From the NCBI GenBank assembly GCA_018816865.1, contig JAHIUW010000038.1, positions 1 through 64,000 on the forward strand: a DNA stretch of 64,000 nt, in the 5' to 3' direction. Of the stretch, positions 26,811-37,484 are shown one piece after another (positions within the stretch are counted from its first letter, which is position 1; each line of letters opens with the position of its first letter). Position numbers and translations under genes: made by a program. The stretch comes from Pseudomonadota bacterium. Its GTDB lineage: Bacteria; Desulfobacterota; Desulfovibrionia; Desulfovibrionales; Desulfovibrionaceae. The notes beneath the pieces are model-generated. The model was given only the letters and a program-made list of their open reading frames with translations. It was not told the origin of the DNA and searched no databases.

Positions 26811-27926
26811 TCAGGATCGCTTGAACACGAAGCGGCGCATGGAAACGTTCATCACCACACCGATCAGGCAGAGGTTCACGACCATGGCGCTGCCGCCGTA
26901 GCTGATGAACGGCAGCGGAATGCCCACCACCGGCATCAGTCCGAGGACCATGCCCATATTAATGAGGACCTGCCAGAAAAAATAAAAAAAGACCCCGGCC
27001 GCCAGGAAGCTTCCGAAGCGGTCCTTGGCCTCTTGGGCTGTGAGGAAAATTTGATACAGAAAGAGGCAGAAAAGTGAAAGCAAAATTATGCAGCCGACGA
27101 AGCCCCATTCCTCGCCGAAGACGGCGATGGCGAAGTCCGTGTGCTTCTCCGGCAGGAACCTGAGCTGGGATTGGGTACCGGCCAGAAAGCCCTTGCCCCA
27201 CATCCGGCCCGAGCCGATGGCAATCTGGGACTGCAGGATGTGGTAGCCGCTGCCCAGGGGGTCGCTGCCGGGGTTCAGGAACGTCAGGATGCGCTGCTTC
27301 TGGTAGTCATGCAGGAAGAACCAGGACAGGGGCAGGAGCAGCGGCAGAGTGATGAACAGGGGCTTCAGGACACGTTTTTGCAATCCGCGGTACATGATCA
27401 TCCCGCCCAGCAGCATCAACACGGACAGGCCGGAACCAAGGTCGGGTTGGAGTATGATCAGTCCGGCCGGGATCAGGCCCAAGAACATCACGCCGAACAG
27501 CATTCCCCAGTCCAGGGGGCGTTGGCCCTTGGACAGGAGTTTGGCTCCGAGCAGGAGCATGCTGATCTTGGCGACCTCGCTGGGCTGGAAGTTGAAGAAG
27601 CCCAGGTCCAGCCAGCGGCGCGCCCCATAAATGGTTTTGCCGAACAGCGGCACACACACCAGCAGGGCCACGGTGAGCCCAAACAGGGGCCAGGCCAGGG
27701 TCGTCAGATGGCGGTAGTCCAGAAAGATGCAGACCAGCATGCCGCCCATGCCGATCAGGCCCCAGGCCAACTGCTTCTGGAAGAAGGTATTGACGGCCAC
27801 GCCACTTTCCATGCGGAAGCCGCTGGCGGAATAGAGATTCAGCACCCCCAGTCCGAACAGCACCAGGGTCAGGCCAAGCAGCGCCCAGTTGATGTGCTGC
27901 AACACTCGGCGGTCGATGAAGCTCAT
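26811..27926 (-). CDS. rodA: Rod-shape peptidoglycan glycosyltransferase RodA
   Basis: A 371-aa SEDS-family polymerase with about ten transmembrane helices. Conserved parts include GARRWLDLGFFNFQPSEVAKI, GLIPAGLIILQPDLGSGL with the essential Asp, and MVLGLMPVVGIPLPFISYGGSAMV. The ATG at 27926 has GGAGGAG upstream and overlaps the stop of mrdA by 4 bases, so the longer upstream frame is wrong. It works with PBP2 in lateral wall growth. Also named mrdB. Confidence 0.96.
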   Translation of the reverse strand: MSFIDRRVLQHINWALLGLTLVLFGLGVLNLYSASGFRMESGVAVNTFFQKQLAWGLIGMGGMLVCIFLDYRHLTTLAWPLFGLTVALLVCVPLFGKTIYGARRWLDLGFFNFQPSEVAKISMLLLGAKLLSKGQRPLDWGMLFGVMFLGLIPAGLIILQPDLGSGLSVLMLLGGMIMYRGLQKRVLKPLFITLPLLLPLSWFFLHDYQKQRILTFLNPGSDPLGSGYHILQSQIAIGSGRMWGKGFLAGTQSQLRFLPEKHTDFAIAVFGEEWGFVGCIILLSLFCLFLYQIFLTAQEAKDRFGSFLAAGVFFYFFWQVLINMGMVLGLMPVVGIPLPFISYGGSAMVVNLCLIGVVMNVSMRRFVFKRS

Positions 27927-29713
27927 TGTCTCTCCTCCGAGAAGAGATAGTCGTAGATGGCCTTGAGGATCGGCCCGGCCGCCGTACCGCCGTGGCCGCC
28001 GTGTTCCACCATGCACACTGCGACGTAGGTCTTGCCGTCTTTTTCACCGAAGGAGGCCAGCCAGGCGTGGTCGCGTTCTTCGTAGGACATCTCTTCGGTG
28101 GTGCGGCGCTCGTCGTCTTCCTTGAGCTTGAGGCGCACCACCTGGGCGGTGCCGGTCTTGCCGCCCATGCGCACGCCTTTGCGCTTCAGGCGGCGGGCGG
28201 TGCCGGACTCCACTGTCTCCACCATGGCTTCCACGATCATGGTGCGGTTCAGGTCGCTCAGGGGCAGCGTACCCTGCAGTTCGGGTTGGGCGTCGGCCAG
28301 CAGCAGGGGGCGGTACAGGGAGCCTCCGTTGACCAGGGCGCTGATGTAGCGAGCCACCTGAATGGGGGTCACCAGATTGAAGCCCTGGCCGATGGCCATG
28401 TTCAGGTTGTCGCCGCCGACCCAGGGTTCGCCATAGCGCTTGCGTTTCCACGCTGGCGTCGGCACCAGACCGGATTTTTCGTGGGGCAGGGCGATGCCCG
28501 TGACCGCGCCGAAGCCGCAGCCCTTGGCAAAGGCACTCATTTTTTCCACCTTCAGTCTGTCTCCGGCATTGTAGAAATAGACGTCGCAGGACTCGACCTG
28601 GGCCTTCTGGTAGTTGACCCGTCCATGCCCGTGTTTCTTCCAGCAGCGGAAGACTCGCCGGCCCAGCTTGATCTGTCCGCCGCAGTAGACGGTCTCCTTG
28701 GGATCGAATCCGTCCTCCAGGAGTGCGCCGCCCACCACCAGTTTATAGATCGAACCGGGGGGGAACATGCTCTGGATGACCCTGTTCTGCAGGGGGTGCA
28801 TGGGGTCGTCGCGCAGGTTGATCCACTGCTTTTGGGACAGGCCGGTGACGAACATGTTGGCGTCGTAAGACGGCTGGCTGACAAAGGCCAGGACCTTGCC
28901 CGTGGCGGGCTCCATGACCACGATGGCCCCGGCCTGGCCTTCCAGTTGTCTGGAGGCCTGGGCCTGCAGGCCGAGATCGATGGACAGATTGATGTGTTCC
29001 CCGGCCAGAGGCTCGCGCAGGATGGTTTGCTTCAGGCGGCGGCCGGTGGCGTCCACCTCCACCTGTCTGAGGCCCTTGGTGCCGCGCAGGCGATTTTCAA
29101 GGACCAGCTCCAGCCCACCCTTGCCCACGTTGTCGCCCAGGGCCAGGCTCGGGTTCTGGGTCAGTTCCACTTCGTTGGCGTCGGCCACATAGCCCAGCAC
29201 ATGGGCCAGCAGGTCGTGCTGCTTGTAGTAGCGCTTGGAGCGGACCACGATCTCCAGTCCCGGCCAGAACAGGGCGTTGGCCTCGACCACGGCCAGTTGC
29301 TCAAAGGGGATGTCCGGGACGAGGATCATGGGCTCGAAGGGTTTTACCAGACGCTTGTACTTGTGGAACTTCTCGCGCAGTTCGTCGCGATCAATCCCCG
29401 TCCATTCGCTGATTTTGTCCAGGGTGGCGCTGATGTCCTTGCAGTCCTCGCGCACCAGCCCCAGGGCATAGGCGGGTTCGTTGACGGCCACAAGCTTGCC
29501 GTCCCTGTCGCGCACCAGCCCCCGGGGGGCGAACATGGCCTCTTGGCGCAGTTGGTTGTCCAGGGCCTTGGTCTCGAACTCGGCACCGCGGTAGATCTGA
29601 AGATACCAGATGCGCAGCGTGAAGGTGCAGAACAGTATCCAGATCAGCGCCTGGAGCAGGAACAGGCCTGCTGTGGGAGGGGCCTGCCCCTCGGGTTCAT
29701 ATTGTGCCGGCAT
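27923..29713 (-). CDS. mrdA: Penicillin-binding protein 2 (transpeptidase)
   Basis: A class B PBP (596 aa) with one N-terminal membrane helix (LFLLQALIWILFCTFTLRIWYL), a pedestal domain, and a transpeptidase domain with SMFPPGSIYKL (SxxK serine), VESCDVYFY (SxD) and GGKTGTAQ. A Cys/His cluster in TVYCGGQIKLGRRVFRCWKKHGHG probably binds zinc, as in other PBP2 enzymes. It is coupled to rodA by a 4-base overlap and to mreD by a 17-base overlap. Confidence 0.96.
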   Translation of the reverse strand: MPAQYEPEGQAPPTAGLFLLQALIWILFCTFTLRIWYLQIYRGAEFETKALDNQLRQEAMFAPRGLVRDRDGKLVAVNEPAYALGLVREDCKDISATLDKISEWTGIDRDELREKFHKYKRLVKPFEPMILVPDIPFEQLAVVEANALFWPGLEIVVRSKRYYKQHDLLAHVLGYVADANEVELTQNPSLALGDNVGKGGLELVLENRLRGTKGLRQVEVDATGRRLKQTILREPLAGEHINLSIDLGLQAQASRQLEGQAGAIVVMEPATGKVLAFVSQPSYDANMFVTGLSQKQWINLRDDPMHPLQNRVIQSMFPPGSIYKLVVGGALLEDGFDPKETVYCGGQIKLGRRVFRCWKKHGHGRVNYQKAQVESCDVYFYNAGDRLKVEKMSAFAKGCGFGAVTGIALPHEKSGLVPTPAWKRKRYGEPWVGGDNLNMAIGQGFNLVTPIQVARYISALVNGGSLYRPLLLADAQPELQGTLPLSDLNRTMIVEAMVETVESGTARRLKRKGVRMGGKTGTAQVVRLKLKEDDERRTTEEMSYEERDHAWLASFGEKDGKTYVAVCMVEHGGHGGTAAGPILKAIYDYLFSEERQ

Positions 29714-30161
29714 CGGGCACCCTGCGCTTGTAGATGTTGAAGGTCACGGCCCAGACCAGGGGGAAGAGCACCGCTTGGTAGAAACTCTCCACCAGGAGTT
29801 GGCCTCGCAGCACTTCCAGGTTCTGGAGGTCGGCCATGAGTTGGGTCAGCAGATAGTGCCAGCTGCCCATGAAGATGCCGATGATGAACACGAAGATCAG
29901 GTTGCGCGATTCGAACAGCCAGCGCCCGACCACGAAGAACAGGACCAGCCCGCCGTACCACAGCAGCAGATTGCCAAAGGGCAGGTTGCCCATTCCTTCC
30001 TGGAGGATGATCCAAGCCAGGGCCAGCCAGAAGAACTGGGTCACGCGGCGCAGTTGCAGGCAGACCACCAGCGCCGGGGCGAAGATGTCCACGCCGGGGA
30101 TGAGCCGTTGGGCCCAGATGCCAAGCGCGGTGTAGATCAACCAGAAGACCATTGGCTGCAC
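29697..30161 (-). CDS. mreD: Rod shape-determining protein MreD
   Basis: A 154-aa protein with about five hydrophobic helices. Sequence conservation in this family is low, so the call rests on size, topology and location between mreC and mrdA. It overlaps mrdA by 17 bases and follows mreC by 9 bases. MreD links MreC to the elongasome in the inner membrane. Confidence 0.8.
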   Translation of the reverse strand: MQPMVFWLIYTALGIWAQRLIPGVDIFAPALVVCLQLRRVTQFFWLALAWIILQEGMGNLPFGNLLLWYGGLVLFFVVGRWLFESRNLIFVFIIGIFMGSWHYLLTQLMADLQNLEVLRGQLLVESFYQAVLFPLVWAVTFNIYKRRVPDAGTI

Positions 30162-30170
30162 GGCGGCCTC

Positions 30171-32094
<1,924 letters not shown>

Positions 32095-32124
32095 TCAACT
32101 CATTGATGGGTCAGGTGGGTGCGG

Positions 32125-32153
32125 ATTGTCACTGTTTCCATTCATTCTGTCAA
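32125..32153 (-). promoter_or_regulatory. Promoter for the mreB operon
   Basis: TTGACA (32148-32153) is 17 bases from GACAAT (32125-32130) on the minus strand, within the divergent region shared with the radical SAM gene. Confidence 0.55.
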
Positions 32154-32227
32154 TTGGGAGGTGATAACCAAACCAAGGGCTTGGGGCAAGCCTCCTGCTG
32201 GTAAAATTCAAACCCCGGAATATCAAA

Positions 32228-33187
32228 TTGTTGAGGCACTATTCCCTGTCCACCTATTTTCGTCAAAGCTTCGGATGCAAGGTGCGCAAGGTCCCCCTGG
32301 ACGTGGGTGCAACGTGCCCCAATCGCGACGGAACCTTGTCGCTCCAAGGTTGTTCATTCTGCAACGAACACGGCTCCGGCAGCGGGTTGTTCGGCCGGGG
32401 GGTGGACCTGGAGGGCCAGTGGCGCTCCTGGATCTTGGGACAACCCGACAAGCAGGGCCTGTTTCTGGCCTACCTGCAATCCTTTTCCAACACACATTGT
32501 TCCCTGGAGCGGCTGCGCGATGTTTTGTGCCGGATCACGGCCCTGCCCAAGCTGGTGGGCCTGGCCATCGGCACCCGCCCTGACTGCCTGGACGAGGACA
32601 AGCTTGATCTGCTGGCCTCGCTGGATGTGCATGAGCTGTGGCTGGATCTGGGGCTGCAGTCGTCCTGCAACGCCACGCTCAAGCGCATCAATCGCGGGCA
32701 CAGCGCCGAGGATTTCGCCCGATCCGTGCATCAGGCCGCTGGGCGGGGGATCAAGGTTTGCGCCCACCTCATCGCCGGGTTGCCCGGCGAAGGTGCGGAT
32801 GAGTTCGCGGCCAGCGTGGACTTCGTGAACGCCCTGCCCGTTGCGGGCATCAAGCTGCACAACCTCTACCTCTGTAAGGGCACGCCCCTGGAGGCCGAAT
32901 ACCGGCGGGGCAGCTATGAGCCGCTGGGGTTCGAGGACTATGCGGAATTCTTGGCCCATGCCTTGCCCAGGTTGCGCCCGGACATGGTGGTGCATCGCCT
33001 GGCATCGGACCCGGCCCATGGCGAGTTGGCGGCTCCTGCCTGGGCGTCCGACAAACTGAAGGTCCTGAATCGGCTGGCCAGGATCATGACCCGGGCCAAT
33101 CTCTGGCAGGGCAAGGCCGCCGGAGCCGGGGATCGAATCCCCCCCTGGTTCAGAGCCGAGGCCCCCTTGCCGCCGTCGCTGGCCTGA
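32228..33187 (+). CDS. YhcC-type radical SAM protein
   Basis: A 319-aa member of the TIGR01212/YhcC family. The iron-sulfur motif is within DVGATCPNRDGTLSLQGCSFCNEHG, where the usual CxxxCxxC is stretched as is normal in this family, and IGTRPDCLDEDKLDLLA and ELWLDLGLQSSCNATLKRINRGH are characteristic. The reaction is unknown. It begins at a TTG (32228 or 32231); GGA lies about nine bases before. Divergent from mreB. Confidence 0.85.
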   Translation: MLRHYSLSTYFRQSFGCKVRKVPLDVGATCPNRDGTLSLQGCSFCNEHGSGSGLFGRGVDLEGQWRSWILGQPDKQGLFLAYLQSFSNTHCSLERLRDVLCRITALPKLVGLAIGTRPDCLDEDKLDLLASLDVHELWLDLGLQSSCNATLKRINRGHSAEDFARSVHQAAGRGIKVCAHLIAGLPGEGADEFAASVDFVNALPVAGIKLHNLYLCKGTPLEAEYRRGSYEPLGFEDYAEFLAHALPRLRPDMVVHRLASDPAHGELAAPAWASDKLKVLNRLARIMTRANLWQGKAAGAGDRIPPWFRAEAPLPPSLA

Positions 33188-33236
33188 GGATAGAGTCTCT
33201 TTGCCGCTTCGTTGCGGCCCAAGACAAGGAGGGTGG

Positions 33237-33719
33237 ATGCGCATCCCCGACAAGATTGAACTGATCGTGGCCGACCCCCTGGCCCTGGAGCTGTCCTGGG
33301 ACAACGGAGTGTTGCTGGGCACCAGGATTCTCTGGTCGCAGGGCGGCGTGCCCACGGGCATGAGCGCCGCCGCGAAGATGTTGCGCGAGGCCCTGGCGCG
33401 TTACGTGGCGGGCGAGAAGATAGTTTGGCCGCGCGTGCCCATGGCCTTTCACGAGCAGCCCGAATTTTCCGCCAAGGTCTTGCAGACCCTGCAACAGACC
33501 GTGCCCCATGGACAGACCGTAAGCTACGGCCAACTGGCGGTCATGGCGGGATCGCCCAAGGCCGCGCGGGCCGTGGGGCGGATCATGGCCACCAACCCCT
33601 GGCCGCTCATCGTGCCCTGCCACCGGGTGCTGGGCAGCGACGGGGCGCTCACCGGCTATTCCGCCGAGGGTGGTCTGGAGATGAAGCGCTATTTGTTGGA
33701 ACTGGAAGAGGTTCTCTAG
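33237..33719 (+). CDS. ogt: Methylated-DNA--protein-cysteine methyltransferase
   Basis: A 160-aa O6-alkylguanine repair protein. The active cysteine is in the invariant IVPCHRVLGSDGALTGYS. The helix-turn-helix with the Arg finger is in VSYGQLAVMAGSPKAARAVGRIMATNPWP. AAGGAGG sits before the ATG at 33237. It takes alkyl groups onto the cysteine in a suicide reaction. Follows the radical SAM gene by 49 bases. Confidence 0.93.
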   Translation: MRIPDKIELIVADPLALELSWDNGVLLGTRILWSQGGVPTGMSAAAKMLREALARYVAGEKIVWPRVPMAFHEQPEFSAKVLQTLQQTVPHGQTVSYGQLAVMAGSPKAARAVGRIMATNPWPLIVPCHRVLGSDGALTGYSAEGGLEMKRYLLELEEVL

Positions 33720-33799
33720 GAAAAACCATTCTGGTAAGTGGTTTACGTCACATCCTCTTTTTGATATTTGCTCCCAAATACATTTTTTTGGGAGGGCAC

Positions 33800-34264
33800 A
33801 TGAGACTCAGATTTCTACCTGTCTTGCTTCTTGCCTTTGTTCTATCCGGGTGTGCGACCATGCCCAGGAGCGAGCATTACATCGTGCATGAAGAGCGCCC
33901 TGTCGCTGAACTGAAGGAAGATGCCGCAACCGTGGTCTTCTTTAGGGAGAACAGTTTTATCGGTGCGGCGGTGAGCTACTTCGTGCAGGATGATTCGCAG
34001 AAGATCGGTCTGCTTCGCAAGGGCAGTTATTTCATCTACTACGCCACGCCAGGTGTGCATGCCTTCTGGGCCAAAACAGAGGCCAAGGCTGAGTTGTCCT
34101 TGGAAGTGGAAGCCAACAAGGAATACTATGTCCTTGGCGACGTGGATATGGGTTTGGTCTGCGGTCGCCCGGATCTGGAGCCGTCGTCCAAGGACATGTT
34201 TCTCAAGGTGCTGGATGACTTGAAATTCACGACCCTCAGCGAAAAGGGCGTGGCTCACGAGTAG
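33800..34264 (+). CDS. DUF2846-type lipoprotein
   Basis: A 154-aa exported lipoprotein. The signal peptide RLRFLPVLLLAFVLSGC ends in a clear lipobox (LSGC). The mature part (TVVFFRENSFIGAAVSYFVQDDSQKIGLLRKGSYFIYYATPG) looks like the DUF2846 domain, function unknown. GGGAGGG precedes the ATG at 33800. A plus-strand terminator follows at 34289. Confidence 0.82.
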   Translation: MRLRFLPVLLLAFVLSGCATMPRSEHYIVHEERPVAELKEDAATVVFFRENSFIGAAVSYFVQDDSQKIGLLRKGSYFIYYATPGVHAFWAKTEAKAELSLEVEANKEYYVLGDVDMGLVCGRPDLEPSSKDMFLKVLDDLKFTTLSEKGVAHE

Positions 34265-34288
34265 AGTGAATTCTTGACAGGAATTATT

Positions 34289-34319
34289 AGGCGGAGCGCT
34301 AGGGCGCTTCGCCTTTTTT
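34289..34319 (+). terminator. Rho-independent terminator after the lipoprotein gene
   Basis: An 11-bp stem with one G-T pair (34289-34299 with 34304-34314) is followed by TTTTTT on the plus strand. It overlaps the end of the opposing rhodanese gene. Confidence 0.88.
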
Positions 34320-34688
34320 CGTGCGTCCGCCAAAGAGCTTGTAGGCGCTCATGCCCCAGGTCAGGTTGGCCACGTTGCTGAAACCCGCCTGCTTGAGCTG
34401 CCAGGCTGCCGGGGGCGAGCGGTGCCCGGTCATGCAGATCAGGACGATTTCAACGTCCTTGGGAAGGTCCAGCTCCTGGGGCGGGGGGAAGGGCACGTTC
34501 ACGGCCCCGGGGATGTGGAACCAGGCGTATTCGGCGGGGGTGCGCACATCCAGCAGCACGGGTGTGTCGTCCAGGGCGATGCGCTGTCTGAGTTCCCAGG
34601 GAAGCATCTGGCGGATGCCGAACAGCGGCACGGCCAGATCCCACATGGCCCAGAAGGCGACGATCGCAAGCAACACTTTCCAGTTCAT
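34299..34688 (-). CDS. Membrane-anchored rhodanese-like protein
   Basis: A 129-aa protein with an N-terminal membrane helix (VLLAIVAFWAMWDLAVPLF) and one rhodanese domain (PVLLDVRTPAEYAWFHIPGAVNVP). The active-site cysteine is in VLICMTGHRSP. It is expected to carry sulfur as persulfide at the membrane; the partner is unknown. ATG 34688 has AAGGAG in front. Convergent with the lipoprotein gene, overlapping its terminator. Confidence 0.88.
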   Translation of the reverse strand: MNWKVLLAIVAFWAMWDLAVPLFGIRQMLPWELRQRIALDDTPVLLDVRTPAEYAWFHIPGAVNVPFPPPQELDLPKDVEIVLICMTGHRSPPAAWQLKQAGFSNVANLTWGMSAYKLFGGRTKKGEAP

Positions 34689-34905
34689 GATCGCTCCTTG
34701 GCAAGGTGGAATGGTTGCCCTCTGCCTGGTGAAGGGCACGGTGCCGGCGCCGTCCAACTGTTGGGGGGGGCCGTTGGCAGAATAAGCATTGCGCGGGAGA
34801 AGGCATTTCGATAGCAGCTGTGCAGTTCGATCCACGCGTCTCATTCCGCCCCGCACCCAATCCTGGCACGAGCCCAATCCCTTCTTCTTAGGAGACTTCG
34901 CAACA

Positions 34906-35457
34906 ATGACTCAGACATACGCCAACCCTGCTCCCCTGGGGTTGATGGGTTTCGGCATGACCACCATCCTGCTCAATATCCACAATGCCGGGTTTTTCCC
35001 CATCAGTTCGATGATTCTGGCCATGGGCCTGCTCTATGGCGGCTTCGCCCAGATCATCGCAGGCATCATGGAATTCAAGAAGGGCAACACCTTCGGCCTG
35101 ACGGCCTTTGTCTCCTACGGCACCTTCTGGCTGACCCTGGTGGCGCTGATTCTGCTGCCGAAACTGGGGCTGGCCGATCCCACCCCGAAGGCCTACATGG
35201 GCTGCTACCTGCTGCTGTGGGGCGTGTTCAGCGTGTTCATGTTCGTGGGTACCCTCAAAGGCAGCCGCGTGCTGCAATTCGTCTTCGCCTCGGTGGTGGT
35301 GCTCTTCTTCCTGCTTGCCGCCCGAGACTTCACGGGCCTCGAGGTTCTCGGCACCCTGGCCGGGTGGGAAGGCATGGTCTGCGGGGCGTCGGCCATCTAT
35401 CTGGCCATGGCCGAGGTGCTCCAGGAGCAGTTTGGCCGTCAAATCCTGCCCATGTAA
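34906..35457 (+). CDS. GPR1/FUN34/YaaH-family acetate-type transporter
   Basis: A 183-aa protein with six membrane helices. The N-terminal signature is NPAPLGLMGFGMTTILLNIHNAG, matching NPAPLGL of the SatP/AceTr family. These carriers move acetate and succinate with protons. GGAG lies upstream of the ATG. It is a single gene followed by a hairpin at 35477. Confidence 0.9.
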   Translation: MTQTYANPAPLGLMGFGMTTILLNIHNAGFFPISSMILAMGLLYGGFAQIIAGIMEFKKGNTFGLTAFVSYGTFWLTLVALILLPKLGLADPTPKAYMGCYLLLWGVFSVFMFVGTLKGSRVLQFVFASVVVLFFLLAARDFTGLEVLGTLAGWEGMVCGASAIYLAMAEVLQEQFGRQILPM

Positions 35458-35476
35458 TCTCCCTTGTTCTCAGGCC

Positions 35477-35501
35477 GTGGGTCCGCAGACGGCGGACCCG
35501 C
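35477..35501. terminator. Hairpin between convergent genes
   Basis: GTGGGTCCGC and GCGGACCCGC form a 10-bp stem with one G-T pair and a 5-base loop, 20 bases after the acetate-type transporter stop. No T run is present on either strand. Confidence 0.5.
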
Positions 35502-35506
35502 GGCAT

Positions 35507-35797
35507 TCACTCCCCGCGCAGGGCCATGCGGGCGGTCTCGCCGCCGTCCTCGGCGGCCACGGAGTCCGACCCCACGCCGATGTAGGCCCGGTCCCAGAGG
35601 CTCAGGTCAGCATAGAACTCCAAGGCCTCGCGCAGCCGCTCGTTGCGCTGGCGTGACTGCTCGATCTCGCGGAACAGGATGGGTAGCGCCTCCAGCAGCA
35701 GGCGCCCGGCCACCGTTTGCCCTTGGGGGAGTATCCCGGCCAAGTCCCTGGCATCCTTCTTGACGTTTTCGAAGAGTTGTTCTGTGAAGTGTTCCAT
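35507..35797 (-). CDS. Hypothetical protein
   Basis: A 96-aa protein I do not recognise firmly. The N-terminal half is helical and hydrophobic in heptads (LLLEALPILFREIEQSRQRNERLREALEFYADLSLWD). The C-terminal AEDGGETARMALRG resembles the GGxRARxAL tail of some phage-derived small proteins, but no other phage gene is near. GGAGGA precedes the ATG at 35797. It follows the CULT gene by 21 bases and is probably cotranscribed with it. Confidence 0.6.
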   Translation of the reverse strand: MEHFTEQLFENVKKDARDLAGILPQGQTVAGRLLLEALPILFREIEQSRQRNERLREALEFYADLSLWDRAYIGVGSDSVAAEDGGETARMALRGE

Positions 35798-35818
35798 GGG
35801 GTCCTCCGGAGCCGTGGC

Positions 35819-36271
35819 TTATTGGCCCTCGTCGTTTTCTTCCAGCAGATGCGGCAGGATCAGGGCGTAAAAGCCTTTGCCCGAGGGGGTGCGAAAGCTC
35901 CAGCCCATGAGTGCGTTGCATGAGCGGCAGACCTGAATCTGCCAAGCATGCCCGGGGAACCAGGTGAACTCCCAGGAGGGCGCCCCCTCGTTGGCGCAGC
36001 CCGGGGCCTGGGAGAAACAACCCAGTTCGTAGAGATAGCCCGCCGGGTTGGCGAAGACGTGCTGGTGCTTGCCGCCAACGTTGATGCGCGCATCAACGCT
36101 GGTGATCGGTACGCGGCAGCCCCGGCAAACGAGCTTGCGTCCCTTGCCTTTGGCCGGACTCTCGCTGTGGGCCGTCTTGTCCGCAACGACGCTGCCCGGC
36201 TTTTCGCGCAGCAGCAACAGCGGTAGCGGCGGTAGCGGCGGCTGTCCGCCGGTGGGCTGAGATTGGTCCAT
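35819..36271 (-). CDS. Cereblon-like CULT-domain protein
   Basis: From the ATG at 36271 this is 150 aa. A proline- and leucine-rich N terminus (1-45) leads into a CULT domain, the ligand-binding domain of human cereblon. Zinc cysteines are C49, C52, C115 and C118. The aromatic cage is W104, W110 and W124. The W-W-W spacing (6 and 14) and Cys spacing equal those of human W380/W386/W400 and C323/C326/C391/C394. Bacterial single-domain homologs such as MsCI4 bind uridine and thalidomide-like glutarimides; the natural role is unknown. GGAG lies six bases before the chosen start; the open frame extends further upstream. Confidence 0.88.
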   Translation of the reverse strand: MDQSQPTGGQPPLPPLPLLLLREKPGSVVADKTAHSESPAKGKGRKLVCRGCRVPITSVDARINVGGKHQHVFANPAGYLYELGCFSQAPGCANEGAPSWEFTWFPGHAWQIQVCRSCNALMGWSFRTPSGKGFYALILPHLLEENDEGQ

Positions 36272-36484
36272 GGGCATCTCCAATCTTCGCACCATACGAT
36301 AGCCTGGGCCAAAACAAAAGAACCCACCTTCAGGCTGATGCGAAAGCACCGCCTGCGATGATGCTGCGGGTGTATCAATTCCTCGCGTTTGATCTGATCC
36401 GTTTTGACCTTGATACGCCCAGCGCCGGGCATCCGTGATCATCCCCCGCGCCTGGAGAGGCCCCCGTCTTGGCTTTGTGGCGTA

Positions 36485-36522
36485 GAAAAAAGCTCTACGC
36501 AGAGCGAGTCTGTGTAGAGCTT
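36485..36522 (-). terminator. Rho-independent terminator after the ubiA gene
   Basis: A 14-bp stem with one G-T pair (36490-36503 with 36509-36522) and six T on the minus strand, 33 bases past the stop. Confidence 0.92.
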
Positions 36523-36554
36523 GAGTTGCCAAGCAGCGAGCCGTTTAGGGAGAG

Positions 36555-37400
36555 CTAGAAATACAGGCCCATGAGCACGCCGCCGAAGACAGAGACGCCG
36601 ATCACGCCGTTGACGGTGAAGAAGGCCATGTTGACCCGGCTCATGTCGTCTGCACTGATCAGGGAATGCTCCCAGACCAGCGCTGCGACCACGGGGGCCC
36701 AGACGAGCCAGTAGCCCCAGCCCAGGCCTGCGTTGGCCCCGGCGAGTGCAAAGAAGATGGCCGTGCAGACATGGCAGAAGGTGGACAGGGTCAGCGCCGT
36801 GGGGATGCCCAGGTCGGCGGGCAGCGAATGCAGCTTTTGCCCGCGGTCGAAGTCCACGTCCTGACAGGCGTAGAGGATGTCGAACCCGGCCACCCAGAAG
36901 GTCACGCCGAAGAAGAACAGCCAGGCCGTGATCGTGAACTCGGGCGTCACGCCCAGCCACGAGGCCACGGGGGCCAGTCCCAGCACCGAGCCCAGCACGA
37001 AGTGGCAGAGCGGGGTGAAGCGTTTGGTGTAGCTGTAGAAGGCCCCCACGACCAGCGGGACGGGCGAAAGCGCGAGACACAGCGGGTTCAGGCCTGCGCA
37101 GGCCAGTACGAAGACCAGGGCCGTGAATGCTAGGAAGAGCCTAGCGTCGCGTACGGAGATCTCGCCGGTCACCAGGGGGCGGTCCTTGGTGCGCGGGTTG
37201 GCGCTGTCGAATTGCAGGTCCGCCAGGCGGTTGAAGGTCATGGCGTAGGTGCGGATGGCCACCATGGCCACGGTGATCAGCACAAACGGCACCAGCCCGG
37301 GCCAGCCGCCGGCTGCCAGGACCATGCCGATGTAGGCAAAGGGCAGGGCGAACACCGAGTGTTCGATCTTGATCATCCGGCAAAGTGCGCCGAGCTGCAT
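36555..37400 (-). CDS. UbiA-family prenyltransferase (probable menaquinone MqnP type)
   Basis: A 281-aa membrane enzyme with eight or nine helices. The first Asp-rich motif is FNRLADLQFDSANPRTKDRP, and the second is ACQDVDFDRGQKLHSLP. UbiA enzymes attach the polyprenyl tail to an aromatic ring. Since mqnB, mqnD, a polyprenyl diphosphate synthase and ubiE occur in this window, the futalosine-route prenylation step is the likely role. ATG 37400 has GGAGAAAG upstream; the frame extends to 37484 without family content. The dispersed repeat lies just upstream. Confidence 0.88.
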   Translation of the reverse strand: MQLGALCRMIKIEHSVFALPFAYIGMVLAAGGWPGLVPFVLITVAMVAIRTYAMTFNRLADLQFDSANPRTKDRPLVTGEISVRDARLFLAFTALVFVLACAGLNPLCLALSPVPLVVGAFYSYTKRFTPLCHFVLGSVLGLAPVASWLGVTPEFTITAWLFFFGVTFWVAGFDILYACQDVDFDRGQKLHSLPADLGIPTALTLSTFCHVCTAIFFALAGANAGLGWGYWLVWAPVVAALVWEHSLISADDMSRVNMAFFTVNGVIGVSVFGGVLMGLYF

Positions 37401-37484
37401 GATTTCTTTCTCCGTTTGATATTCGTTGCTGGAGTTTTTACCAACATCGAAATGCGGGATGCGTGTGGCTATGATTTTGCTCAA

